The notes under the pieces are model-generated. The model saw only the letters and a program-made list of their open reading frames with translations. It did no database searches and was not told the origin of the DNA. DNA of 25,050 nucleotides from CAZYWA01 sp964650975 [NCBI: uncultured bacterium] (GTDB taxonomy: Bacteria; JADJOY01), in NCBI GenBank assembly GCA_964650975.1, contig CAZYWA010000042.1, forward strand, positions 1 to 25,050, written 5' to 3'. Shown piece by piece: positions 7,509 through 16,221 of the stretch. A program made the position numbers and the translations under genes. Each line of letters opens with the position of its first letter. Positions within the stretch are counted from its first letter, which is position 1.

Positions 7509-8375
7509 TCAAGCAGTCGGCGAGGCTTTCGTGCGGGCCGACGTCGCCGCCGCCGCGCTCTCGAGAGCGCGTACCCTGGCCATCAGGCGTTCATCGCCGA
7601 TCTTCTCGACGACCGCCGGGAACGCCTCGCTCGCTCCCCGCCAGCGCAGCTCGTCTACGTCACGGAAGAGCGGTGCATCGCGGTTCAGCGTCGCGAGCTG
7701 CTTGAAGAGCAGTGCGAGCGCGAGGTTGCCCTTCAGGAGCTCCGCCGGAAACCGTTCGATCGGGCCATGCCGCTCGAGGAGCGTCGCAGCGGTCTTCGGT
7801 CCGATGCCCTTGATGCCGGGATAGCCGTCGGCCGCATCACCGACGAGAGCGAGATAGTCCGGGATCAAGAGCGGCGCTACGCCGAACTTGGCACGCACGC
7901 CGTCGGCGTCACGGAGCTTCCCACTCCGGCGATCCATTTGGACCACGCGCTGGCCCTCGACGCATTGCGCGAGATCCTTGTCGGGCGTCCAGATGCACAC
8001 CGTCTCGACTCGCTCGTCGTTGGCAGCGAGGTGGGACGCGGACGCGAGCGCATCGTCGGCCTCGAGCTCGACCATCGGCCATACGGCCACACCCATTGCG
8101 TCGAGCGCCTCCTCCAGCGGGTGGAATTGCGCCCAGAGTGCAGGCTCGATGCCTTCACCGGTCTTGTAATCCGGCCACAAGTCGTTCCGAAACGACTCGA
8201 TGACATGGTCGGTTGCCACCCCGATGTGCGTGGCGCCGGTTTCCAGCATTTGGAGCACGGTGTGGAGCACTCCCGCCACTGCGCCGAGCGGCGGATCGTC
8301 ACCGGTTCTCCCACGGCGGATGCCGTAAAAGTGACGGAAGAGCTCGTAGGTACCGTCGATCAAGTGGACGATCAT
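7509..8375 (-). CDS. Stand-alone 5'-3' exonuclease / flap-nuclease domain protein
   Basis: 288 residues from ATG 8375, chosen because the domain starts at once with MIVHLIDGTYELFRHFYG. The order matches the N-terminal nuclease of DNA polymerase I (53EXO/PIN-like plus H3TH). Metal-binding acids are D7 of LIDG, the ELEADDALAS motif, WTPDKDLAQC and LVGDAADGYPG. The DNA-binding helix-hairpin is PGIKGIGPKTAATLLERHG. There is no polymerase domain, so this is a free-standing enzyme of the kind that removes RNA primers or flaps during replication and repair. It sits alone on the minus strand between a membrane gene and decayed sequence, so its context says little. A weak GGA lies about 12 bases upstream. 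Key acidic residues look intact, so it is probably active. Confidence 0.92.
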   Translation of the reverse strand: MIVHLIDGTYELFRHFYGIRRGRTGDDPPLGAVAGVLHTVLQMLETGATHIGVATDHVIESFRNDLWPDYKTGEGIEPALWAQFHPLEEALDAMGVAVWPMVELEADDALASASHLAANDERVETVCIWTPDKDLAQCVEGQRVVQMDRRSGKLRDADGVRAKFGVAPLLIPDYLALVGDAADGYPGIKGIGPKTAATLLERHGPIERFPAELLKGNLALALLFKQLATLNRDAPLFRDVDELRWRGASEAFPAVVEKIGDERLMARVRALESAAAATSARTKASPTA

Positions 8376-8552
8376 GCGAACGTTTTCCGAACAAGGCGGG
8401 GCACTTTTCGCACCTGCATCGACGCGTCGCGCGCCACGTGATCCTATTCCGTCGCCCCCTCGGGCACGCAAGCTCCCAGGTGTGGTCCGCCGCTAGCGAG
8501 CGGCAACGACTGTCGCGGCGCCCGGTTCGGCTGTGCGCACCGCTCACGCCCG

Positions 8553-8639
8553 CACGGTGCGCGGGTTCTGCGCGGCACCTCCTGGTGCTGCTGGCCCTAC
8601 CCCGTGCCGAGCCGCGGCTTCGCCGACCCGACCGTCGTC
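8553..8639 (+). pseudogene. Remnant of an FGE-fold C-terminus
   Basis: The plus strand reads GARVLRGTSWCCWPYPVPSR followed by GFADPT, matching GARVLRGNPWSYWTYYVPDR...DFADPT at the end of the FGE-like gene (DNA about 931-1011). The DNA itself is alike (GGTGCGCGGGT.CTGCGCGGC and TTCGCCGACCCGAC). No start, no upstream part of the domain and no proper end remain. It abuts the stop of the minus-strand repeat protein at 8638. It is a third broken piece of the FGE-like family in this window. Bases 8376-8552 show nothing else. Confidence 0.7.
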
Positions 8640-10470
8640 AGGGGGCATGCGCGGACCATGCGTCGAGGTTCCCGGATTCAAAGCCGTCGCCGAAGACCCT
8701 GATGTAGGACTGGTTCTCGAAGAAGAACGTCGTCCCGTGAGCGTCACCCACGAATGCGTCGAAATCGCCATCGTCGTCGATGTCGACGAACGTGGGAGCC
8801 GCGAAAGCGCTGACGTCGGTGAGGCCGAACGAGTCGGGGCGCTTCACGAATGCGGGACTCTGCGAGGTTCCCGTGTTCTCGAAGAATACGGTCGTCCCAT
8901 AATGCTCGCCCACGAAGGCGTCGAGGTCGCCGTCCCGATCGATGTCGACGAACGTGGGCGCGGCATCGTTGCCAACGTTAGTGAGACCGAACGACCCGGA
9001 TCGCTTCACGAACCCTGGGTTCTGCGCCGTCCCCGTGTTCTCGAAGAAGTAGAGCGCAGACGCGTAGATCTCTCCGACGAAGACGTCGAAATCGCCGTCC
9101 CCGTCGATGTCGACGAGCGCGGGCGTGGCCCGATAGTCGACGCCGTCCAGGCCGAACGCGCCGACGGAGGCCGGGCCGAAGGCCGGGCTCGTCGCTACAC
9201 CGGTGTTCGGGAAAAATGTGATCAACCCCTTCGCGTTACCGACGATCAAGTCCAGGTCCCCGTCGGCATCGAGGTCCGCGAATGCCGGAGCGGACCTGTC
9301 TCCCACATCGACGAGGCCGAATGGATTGACCGACTTCGGGGCGAAGGCCGGGCTCTCCGACGTCCCCGTGTTCCGCTGTAGGTTGACCGATCCGTAGCCG
9401 TTCCCCACGAAAGCGTCGAGATCGCCGTCGCCGTCGATGTCGGCGAACGTGGGTTTCGCCGCGGTCGAGGTGGCGAGTCGTACGTCGTTGAAAAACGCGG
9501 GACTCTGCGGCGTCCCGGTGTTCTCGAAGAAAAACATCGAGCCGTACTTGCCCCCGAAGAAGACGTCTACGTCGCCATCGCCGTCGATGTCCGCGAAAAC
9601 CGGTGCCGGCTCCAAATCGACGGCGACGATGCCGAAAGGGTACCGTGAAATTTGCCCGAAGGCCGGACTCTCGACGGTGCCGGTGTTCGTGAATCCGTAA
9701 ATGACGCCGGAAGTCTCCGGCAGGAACACATCGAGATCACCGTCCCCGTCCAGGTCCGCGAACGCGGGCTTCAAATCGTCCAGGTCGGGAAGATGAAACG
9801 GATGCGTCGCGGGGGCAGCGAACGCCGGGCTCGAGGACGTGCCGGTGTTCAGGAAGAACGAAAACGCCCCGAACCCGCCGACGAAGGCATCGAGGTCGCC
9901 ATCCCCGTCGATGTCGACGAACGTGGGCGCGGCGCTGTTCGTGACGGGAAGTAGTCCGAAGGGATTGGCGGAGGACGCGGCAAACGCGGGACTCTCGGAT
10001 GTACCGGTGTTCCGGAAGAAAAAAGTCGTTCCGCTCACGTCCCCCACGAAGACGTCCAGGTCGCCGTCGCCGTCGATGTCCGCGAGCGTGGGAGCGACGT
10101 AGCTGCCCACGTCGCCGAGCCCGAAGGGGTCGATCGAGGGCGGAGCAAAGCTCGGGCTCTCGCTACTGCCGGTGTTTCGGAAAAAGTTGAGCTTTCCGTT
10201 TTGCTGACCCTCCAACACATCGAGGTCGCCGTCTCCGTCCAGGTCTCCGACGACCGGCGTCCCCCGGTTGGCGACAGCCGTGAGACCGAACGAACCAACC
10301 CACGCCACGAAGTGCGGCGGCGGCGCCGCCCGACTCTCGTCAGGCGCGGCGAGCGGCGCCTCCAAGGTGAGCCAGCACCACACCACGAGCCCCCACCCGG
10401 ACCGTCGCCGCCTGGCGTTCGAGTCCCGGACCACTGTCGCCAGCTCAATTCTGTCGAGCTGGGACGGCAT
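8638..10470 (-). CDS. Secreted FG-GAP/VCBS ten-repeat protein with C-terminal DGFESGN tag
   Basis: 610 residues from ATG 10470, which has GAGG about 7-9 bases upstream. An in-frame ATG at 10482 is less well placed. The signal peptide contains GWGLVVWCWLTLEAPLAA. Ten near-identical repeats of about 50-54 residues follow, each shaped as (A/P)PTFVDIDGDGDLDAFVG, then FFFENTGT, SPAF and a PFGL-type end. The DxDxDGDxD loops are the calcium-binding loops of FG-GAP/VCBS propellers, so ten repeats could form one or two propellers. The last repeat runs directly into VFGDGFESGNLDAWSAHAP and the stop. It is probably extracellular or surface-attached and calcium-stabilised. The repeat regularity suggests expansion by unequal recombination. 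No enzyme domain is present; adhesion or ligand binding is an inference. Bases 10471-10699 hold nothing that I can support. Confidence 0.9.
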   Translation of the reverse strand: MPSQLDRIELATVVRDSNARRRRSGWGLVVWCWLTLEAPLAAPDESRAAPPPHFVAWVGSFGLTAVANRGTPVVGDLDGDGDLDVLEGQQNGKLNFFRNTGSSESPSFAPPSIDPFGLGDVGSYVAPTLADIDGDGDLDVFVGDVSGTTFFFRNTGTSESPAFAASSANPFGLLPVTNSAAPTFVDIDGDGDLDAFVGGFGAFSFFLNTGTSSSPAFAAPATHPFHLPDLDDLKPAFADLDGDGDLDVFLPETSGVIYGFTNTGTVESPAFGQISRYPFGIVAVDLEPAPVFADIDGDGDVDVFFGGKYGSMFFFENTGTPQSPAFFNDVRLATSTAAKPTFADIDGDGDLDAFVGNGYGSVNLQRNTGTSESPAFAPKSVNPFGLVDVGDRSAPAFADLDADGDLDLIVGNAKGLITFFPNTGVATSPAFGPASVGAFGLDGVDYRATPALVDIDGDGDFDVFVGEIYASALYFFENTGTAQNPGFVKRSGSFGLTNVGNDAAPTFVDIDRDGDLDAFVGEHYGTTVFFENTGTSQSPAFVKRPDSFGLTDVSAFAAPTFVDIDDDGDFDAFVGDAHGTTFFFENQSYIRVFGDGFESGNLDAWSAHAP

Positions 10471-10699
10471 CGCCGACCTCATCCATTTCGCCCCAGCGCC
10501 TGGCCCCCCGTACGGCACCCATGGCGCGCGGCTTCTGCAAGGTCGGGTGAAGTCGCGGAAAGCCGACACCGCGCGATCGCAAACCGCGCATCCTGGGTGC
10601 CGTCAGCTTCAGCGGACCAGCTCGACGATCATGTGGTGATCTTGGCCAACCCGACCGGCTATCAAGCTGCATGGCGGCCGCGCCAGCCTCTTTCAGTCC

Positions 10700-10996
10700 C
10701 TACTCGGCCGGCGCAAAGCAGTTGCAGTTTACGAACGTCCCGCGGCCAAAGCAAAGATCGTGCCCTGGCTGGTTGTGTTGGTTTTCGGTGCATGCTGCGG
10801 TAGCAGCATCCGAATTTATTCCTTCAAATATGTCAGCACCTCCGTCGACGGGCTCTCCATGTGCGTCGGCACAAGTAGCCTGACAAGTAAAGACGGACGA
10901 AGTGTTCCCCTTACCATCGCCACCGCATGATCCAGCGGCTGCCATGAAAGTACCAAGCACGAGTAAAGCGAAAGAGAACTGTGACACTCGACGCAC
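10700..10996 (-). CDS. Small putative lipoprotein
   Basis: 98 residues from GTG 10996, chosen because GGAG lies 6 bases upstream. The next upstream ATG (11023) is preceded by pyrimidines. The N-terminus reads VRRVSQFSFALLVLGTFMAA followed by AGSCGGDGKGN. This is a short lipoprotein signal with a loose lipobox (AGSC) and a flexible Gly/Asp tether. The mature part is cysteine-rich (CQATCADAHG, AACTENQ, DLCFGRGTFVNCNC), suggesting disulfide bonds outside the cytoplasm. I do not recognise a family. Codon use is clearly more AT-rich than in its neighbours (for example GGAATAAATTCGGATG), suggesting recent acquisition. It is likely membrane-anchored. Confidence 0.65.
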   Translation of the reverse strand: MRRVSQFSFALLVLGTFMAAAGSCGGDGKGNTSSVFTCQATCADAHGEPVDGGADIFEGINSDAATAACTENQHNQPGHDLCFGRGTFVNCNCFAPAE

Positions 10997-11163
10997 ACTA
11001 TGCTCCCGAAGAGGGCACGACATGGAGGAGGGTCGCTTCAGCTCGCTGTGTCCTAAACCTGGGAGGCCGGACGCCAAGCTCAACGCTTGGCCGCCGGATC
11101 ACCTGTACCCTCAACCGGGTACCCGGCGGGCGCGTCCGCTGCAGCGCCGGGCTGGACGGCACG

Positions 11164-11397
11164 TCAAAAATCATGGGCCGATTTGGCGCACTCGTCCACG
11201 AGCAAGTTCGTCTCCGCGACGGTATGCGAGCCCGTAGAGCGTGCGAGCCGCATCGGGATTCGGCAGGACATAATCGTCGCCTGGAGCTTCCACCCAATCT
11301 CGTAAGCCTCACCAAGCAAGCCGTACGCCCGTGCGGAACCCCCGGCAGAGCTGAAGCCGCGAACGTCGTTGCAGGCATTTAACCAGATCTGCTGCAT
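11164..11397 (-). CDS. Short ORF, possibly phasin-like, maybe a fragment
   Basis: 77 residues from ATG 11397. The frame stays open about 16 more codons upstream (SESFVTPGWMQQ...), so the true start is uncertain, and there is no clear Shine-Dalgarno. The sequence is protein-like and amphipathic: QQIWLNACNDVRGFSSAG, LGEAYEIGWKLQATIMSC and LVDECAKSAHDF. The helical pattern, with MQQ-W-NA near the start and a mid-region EIG-x-K, vaguely recalls phasin-type granule proteins, but this is a weak impression. Codon use differs from the GC-rich norm here. The flanks (10997-11163 and 11398-11518) hold no other gene that I can see. Confidence 0.4.
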   Translation of the reverse strand: MQQIWLNACNDVRGFSSAGGSARAYGLLGEAYEIGWKLQATIMSCRIPMRLARSTGSHTVAETNLLVDECAKSAHDF

Positions 11398-11518
11398 CCA
11401 GCCAGGCGTGACAAATGACTCGCTCGTCCGCCTGAGCTGGCCCGACCGCTAGTGTCGCAACGGTCATCGATTGGCCGCGTCGCGCGGGGGGCGGGTCTCG
11501 GAGGTCCGCCATGGGCCG

Positions 11519-14347
11519 TCAGGCGAGGACGAGAAGGCTCGTCTCCAGGGACTCCCTCACGAAGTCGTAGTACGCGATGCGGCCCGCGTGGTCGCCGATC
11601 GCCAAGCCGCGCTCGCTGAGGCGGGTGCAGGCGGCGTCGACCTCGCCGAGCTCGATCTGGGCGATGTGGCGCCCATGCGAGCGCTGAACGAGCTGCACCA
11701 CGCTCGCGGCCGGGTGCGCCGGGTGCTGCGCGACCACGGCGAGGTGATCGGAACCGACCGTCGCGCCGCCGCGCGGATGGCCACCCGCCGGCAGCCGCAT
11801 CTGGACGTTCCGCGCCAGCTCCAGGCGCAGAGGCTTCTCGTCTTCGCTGCACGTGATCATCCAGCCCTCCGGAGTGAGCGCCACCCAGCTTCGGATGGCC
11901 CGCATGGGCGAGGGCGCGGTGTTGCGAGCTCGGATGTCGGGCACGGGCAACGGCACCGGATTGCGAGCCCTGAGCGTCATGCCCGGTAATTCGACGATCC
12001 ACACCTCGCGATTGCCGTCGCGGTGGAGCACGACGAAGGCGAGACTCTGCGGTGCTCGGGCGACGAAAATGGCGACGCCGTCCAGCTCCTTCCACACCCA
12101 GAGCGAGCGCCACCCCTCAGTGAGCGCATCGATGGCGTGGAGCGCGTTGCCGACGCCGGCGAACCAGATCGAGCCGTCGTAGGTCGGTGCCCAGGAGGTC
12201 AGGCTCGCGTTGCACCACGGGCGGGCGCGCCGCTCGGGGATCTCGATCCGCGCGAGCCGCCAGAGCGTTCCCGCGCGCGCGAGCGCGATTGCGCGGGTGC
12301 CGTGATCGGAGAGCACCAGGTGCTCGGCGGGCACCTCGAAGCGGGCGAGCATTCGTCCGTCACGGGCGAGCAGGCCGACGCCCAGCTCGCCCAGCGCCAC
12401 CAGCCACTTGCCGTCGTCGAGCCGCGCCACGTCGAGGATCGGCAATCCGACACCCGCGGCCGGGGGGATCGCAAGCACCACGGGCTCCGCGCGCACCGGG
12501 ACCAGCTTCGCCGCCTCGCGCAGCCGGCGCTCGAGCGAGTCCCGTTCCGTGAGGCTTCCGCGCCCCGCGGGGCTTCCGACCTTGGGAAGATCCGCGGCGA
12601 GCGCGGGATCTTGCGCCCGATCGACGAGCTTCCGGATCAAGGCCTGGCGGTCGCGGCGCGCGGCAGCCTGCTCGCCCGAGTCACGCACCAGCGCGCGCGC
12701 GGCGCGGCGCCCGAGCGCGCGCACGGCCGCGGTCGCCTCGCCCTCGGCCAGGCCGCGCGCGAGCATTTCGCGCTCGACTGCTCGTTCGGGCGCGGGATCG
12801 TCGAGTAGCTCGCACGCGTAGCCGCCGATGCTCGTCAGTGCGTCGGGATCGAGGTGGGCGAGGCGCGCGGCCATGCGCGCGGCCACGCGGCCTCCGGTCG
12901 CGAAACCCCGCTCCGCCCACTCGCGAACACGATCGCGCAGCTCGGCGTCCGCCCACAGTACGTCCACCGCCGCGGCATGATCTCCCGCCGCGGCGAGGTG
13001 CTCGCCCCACTCGCGACGCAGCTCCCGAGCTTCGTCGGGGTGCGAGCGCTCGAGCCGCGCGACGACGTCGGCGAAGCACTGGGTCCGGCGCGCCAGATCG
13101 ATCGCGCGCACACGATCGCGCGCCAGGAACCAGAGCCGCGCCACGAGCGGCGGTGCCTGGTTCCGCACCTCGGCGATCTCGGCGGCGCGACGGAAGAGTC
13201 CGTGTTTCTCGAGCAGCGCGATGCCCTCGGCGTCCTTGCCGAGCAGCTCGACGAGCACGAATGCCGCGTCTTCGACCCGTCCGCGTCGCACCAGCTCGTC
13301 GAGCACCCGTTGATAGGCGGCGCGCACGCCCGCCAGAAGCTGCCGTCCGACCAGCATCGAGCGCCGGTTCTTCCGTGCACCCGAGATGGCGAGGGCGCGT
13401 CGCGGACGAAAGGGAAGCCAAGCGAGCAGGCCCTCGCCGCCGCCATCGCCGCCGGCTGGCGGCGCGTGCCGCAGCGCCGCGTCGAGATCGCCCGCGTCGA
13501 TGAAGCGCAGCACACGAGCGATGGTCAGCGCGTGCGCGAAGCTGGCGGCCGCGGCGAAGCCGCCCACGATCATCAACCGGTCGAAGGCGGAGCGCAGCCA
13601 CGACCGCCGGGGCGTGCCGGCGGGCGCTGGGTCGCGGCGACGAGCGCGTTTGTCGGCCGCGCCGCGTGCGCCACGTCCGGGCGCGGCCGCCGACGCGACG
13701 CCCGAGCCGATCCCGATGGCGCTCGAGAGTAGGGCGCCGAGCGCTCCCAGCTGCGCTGCGCGAAACCGCCACGTCGCGCGCAGCCGCGCCCAGAACGGTC
13801 CCTTCGGAGCCGGCACTCGGACCCAAGGCGCGGCCTTTCGCCCGAACAGCTCGGTGGCAGCTGGTGACGTCCCCGGGGCCTCCACGGGCTCCGTGGCGCT
13901 CACCGGCACGGCGACCGGCTCGAGCGCGCATATCTCGACGTCGGAGACGTCGAGCCACCCGGCAGGGTCGATGACGGCGAACGCGGCGAGGGATTCGAGC
14001 TCGGCCACGCCGCCGCGCACCAGCAGCACGTGCACGGTGGCCGCGGGCGGCAACGCGACGCGTTCGCGGACAGAGAGCGGCGCGGCGCTCAGTAGGTGGG
14101 CCGGCGTACCGGCCCCGCCTGCCGCGACCCGCACCAGCGGCACGCCGTCGACGGACGCCGCGTCGACCACGGTGGCCCGGTCGAGGCACACCAAGAGCTC
14201 GCCTGCTCGTCCACGAACGACTCCCCCGCAGCGGTCGATCCAGCGCAGCGCGCGCCGGCGCGCCTCGTCGGCTCCGAGCCAGCGGAGGTCGAGCCAGATC
14301 GCGTCGGCTGCGACGCGCCCGCGCCAGGTCAATCGTTCGGGACGCAT
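11519..14347 (-). CDS. bpX6-like / beta-propeller component of a MoxR-vWA ternary system
   Basis: 942 residues from ATG 14347, two bases after the stop of the vWA gene. Residues 1-150 (MRPERLTWRGRVAADAIWLD ... DPAGWLDVSDVE) resemble the bpX6 domain described for MoxR-vWA-beta-propeller systems. A linker of about 150-320 contains two hydrophobic stretches (LGALGALLSSAIGIGSGVAS and MIVGGFAAAASFAHALTI) that may cross or touch the membrane. Residues of about 340-560 form a helical-repeat region (VLDELVRRGRVEDAAFVLVE, GLFRRAAEIAEV, HLAAAGDHAAAVDVLWAD) like TPR/alpha-solenoids. From about 600 to the end, strands such as LPILDVARLDDGKWLVALG, YDGSIWFAGVGNALHAID and RGLAIGDHAGRIAYYDF form a beta-propeller. 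It is the last gene of the operon. It probably acts as the sensing or effector-docking scaffold; no nuclease or protease motif is visible. Confidence 0.75.
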   Translation of the reverse strand: MRPERLTWRGRVAADAIWLDLRWLGADEARRRALRWIDRCGGVVRGRAGELLVCLDRATVVDAASVDGVPLVRVAAGGAGTPAHLLSAAPLSVRERVALPPAATVHVLLVRGGVAELESLAAFAVIDPAGWLDVSDVEICALEPVAVPVSATEPVEAPGTSPAATELFGRKAAPWVRVPAPKGPFWARLRATWRFRAAQLGALGALLSSAIGIGSGVASAAAPGRGARGAADKRARRRDPAPAGTPRRSWLRSAFDRLMIVGGFAAAASFAHALTIARVLRFIDAGDLDAALRHAPPAGGDGGGEGLLAWLPFRPRRALAISGARKNRRSMLVGRQLLAGVRAAYQRVLDELVRRGRVEDAAFVLVELLGKDAEGIALLEKHGLFRRAAEIAEVRNQAPPLVARLWFLARDRVRAIDLARRTQCFADVVARLERSHPDEARELRREWGEHLAAAGDHAAAVDVLWADAELRDRVREWAERGFATGGRVAARMAARLAHLDPDALTSIGGYACELLDDPAPERAVEREMLARGLAEGEATAAVRALGRRAARALVRDSGEQAAARRDRQALIRKLVDRAQDPALAADLPKVGSPAGRGSLTERDSLERRLREAAKLVPVRAEPVVLAIPPAAGVGLPILDVARLDDGKWLVALGELGVGLLARDGRMLARFEVPAEHLVLSDHGTRAIALARAGTLWRLARIEIPERRARPWCNASLTSWAPTYDGSIWFAGVGNALHAIDALTEGWRSLWVWKELDGVAIFVARAPQSLAFVVLHRDGNREVWIVELPGMTLRARNPVPLPVPDIRARNTAPSPMRAIRSWVALTPEGWMITCSEDEKPLRLELARNVQMRLPAGGHPRGGATVGSDHLAVVAQHPAHPAASVVQLVQRSHGRHIAQIELGEVDAACTRLSERGLAIGDHAGRIAYYDFVRESLETSLLVLA

Positions 14348-14349
14348 GC

Positions 14350-16221
14350 TCAGGCCCGCTCGAACCCGAGCGCCGCGAGCGCGGGCGACAAGGCGCCGTT
14401 CGCGGAGACGTCGAGGACCTGCGCGTCCTTGTAGGCGTGGTAGGCGTGGAGCCGCCCGGACCGGGTGGTCCACGCCACGATCGGCGACGTGGCGCTCACC
14501 GCGACGTTCGCGATCACCTCCCGCGACTCGAACACCGGCGTGCGCTTCCCCGTGATGAGGTGATGGAGCGTGAGCCTTCGCCGCGAGTCGTCGAGCCTCA
14601 GCATCCCAGTGCCGGTGCGGGTGCCGACGATGCCGCACACGTAATCGGCCCCAGGCAGCTTCATCTCGAAGGTCGCCGCCCCCTCAGCGATCGCCCAGCG
14701 CTCGGCGGAGAGTTGGGAGGCCACCAACGGACGCTCACCCGGACCGTGACCGAAGAGGATGCGCATGCCGGGTGGCACGCTCCACGTCGAGTCACGCTGC
14801 CGCAGCGAATGCTCGTGAATGGCGCCGTCGCCCGCGACGTAAGCGACGCAATCCCCGCGATGCTGGACGAGCCGCGTGACGCCCGACGCGATGCGCTCCA
14901 GGGCGGCGGCTCCCTCGATGCCCGGGCGCGCGCGGAAGAGGCCGCCGCCGCAATCGCGAAACCAGATCTCGGCGTGGAACGAGCTGCCGCCCCCCAGCAC
15001 CACGCACTCGGGAAGCACTCCGTCCCACACCACCGGCTCGATACCGAGTGCCTGCTGCTGGTCTGGAGACAGCGATAGGCGCCACGTGCGCTTGCCACCG
15101 CCCTCGATCAGCACCTCGGCGCCGCGGAGACGCACGGTCACGATGCCCCGCCCCACGCCCGCGGCGACCAGGCCGGAGATCGCGGCGGCGTCGCGCTCGC
15201 TCACGCGCGCCTCGGCCGAGTGGTTTTCGTTCAATGCAAGTGAGAAGGACACCAGGCCGCCCGCGCGACTCCACGCGACGACCCGAGCATGGGACACCAG
15301 GAGCCGACTCCCGGGCTGCACACCAAGCCGCGCGTCCGAGGCCGCGCGCGGCCTCGAGCGGCGCCGCCGGGCCTCGAAGGTTCCGCGCAGCAGCAGGACG
15401 CGCTCCTCCGACGGCGGAAGCACGAGCTCGAGCGGAAACACGGCCGAGCTCGCGCGCCCACCGGGACGCCGGCGCAGCGCGATCCGCAGAAACCCCGCGT
15501 CGACCTCGAGCGGTTCCTCGACGGCGATCCAGCCGAGGCCGGCCCCACCCTCCGTGTGCCGAAGGTCGTGGCCACCCACCAGCCACAGCTCGCCGGCGTC
15601 CGGATCCAGGGAGCTGTCGCGGTCCTCGCGGCGCCGGCGGGCGCGCCACTCCTCCATCATCGAGGACGTGGCGGCGCTCGCCGCTCGCCGGTCGAGGAGC
15701 GCCCGCAGGTCGATGCCATGGGCGTCCTCACGAAAGCCCTTGGGCTCGTGCTGCAACGTGCCCCACGCGAAACGCGCCCGAGCGGCGCGCGCGCGGCGGG
15801 CCAGCACCACGCCGATCGCGAGGTGCACGAGGCGCGGCGCGCCGAGCTGCATCGGGCCGGCGTCGAAGAGGACGCGCACCGCTCGATCGGCGACGTGCGT
15901 GGCGCGCGCGACCCGCAGGAACGCGTGCTCGGCCTCGGCGGCGCGTCGCAAGAACTCGAGTGGGTGGAGCGCGCCGATGGCCCACTCGCTCGCGAGCAGG
16001 CGCTCGAACGTGCCGCGCCGAGCGAGACCGTCGTAGCCGTTCGGCTCGTCCGTCGGTCGCCCGGCGACCGCCCGTAGCGGTCCGATCGCTTGGTCGAGAC
16101 GTGGCAGCCAAGCACCGAGCACGCATGCCAGATCGAGCGGCAAAGCACTCAGCTCGCGGGCCCACGGCGCGAGCGCGGTCGGCAAATGCACCGCGGCGCC
16201 AGCCGGTTCCACGACCCTCAC
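14350..16221 (-). CDS. Divergent vWA plus beta-propeller component of the ternary system
   Basis: 623 residues from GTG 16221, which overlaps the stop of the preceding gene as GTGA, indicating translational coupling. An N-terminal helical part (LPTALAPWARELSALPLDLA) leads to a vWA-like Rossmann core: VRVLFDAGPMQLGAPRLVHL at about residues 116-134, then VVLARRARAARARFAWGTLQ and ELWLVGGHD. At the MIDAS position the usual DxSxS reads DAGPM, so metal binding is doubtful. From about residue 250 on, repeated beta strands (GSRLLVSHARVVAWSRAGGL, ECVVLGGGSSFHAEIWFRD, DCVAYVAGDGAIHEHSL, SPIVAWTTRSGRLHAYHAY) suggest a propeller. In this system class the vWA protein is the proposed partner of the MoxR ATPase. 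The assignment rests on pattern recognition plus the MoxR neighbour. Confidence 0.75.
   Translation of the reverse strand: MRVVEPAGAAVHLPTALAPWARELSALPLDLACVLGAWLPRLDQAIGPLRAVAGRPTDEPNGYDGLARRGTFERLLASEWAIGALHPLEFLRRAAEAEHAFLRVARATHVADRAVRVLFDAGPMQLGAPRLVHLAIGVVLARRARAARARFAWGTLQHEPKGFREDAHGIDLRALLDRRAASAATSSMMEEWRARRRREDRDSSLDPDAGELWLVGGHDLRHTEGGAGLGWIAVEEPLEVDAGFLRIALRRRPGGRASSAVFPLELVLPPSEERVLLLRGTFEARRRRSRPRAASDARLGVQPGSRLLVSHARVVAWSRAGGLVSFSLALNENHSAEARVSERDAAAISGLVAAGVGRGIVTVRLRGAEVLIEGGGKRTWRLSLSPDQQQALGIEPVVWDGVLPECVVLGGGSSFHAEIWFRDCGGGLFRARPGIEGAAALERIASGVTRLVQHRGDCVAYVAGDGAIHEHSLRQRDSTWSVPPGMRILFGHGPGERPLVASQLSAERWAIAEGAATFEMKLPGADYVCGIVGTRTGTGMLRLDDSRRRLTLHHLITGKRTPVFESREVIANVAVSATSPIVAWTTRSGRLHAYHAYKDAQVLDVSANGALSPALAALGFERA

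Noticed and set aside
8638-10470. Regular DNA repeats as a CRISPR array
   Set aside because: The period is about 150-160 bp, in frame, and encodes FG-GAP/VCBS repeats. There are no short palindromic repeats with unique spacers and no cas genes.
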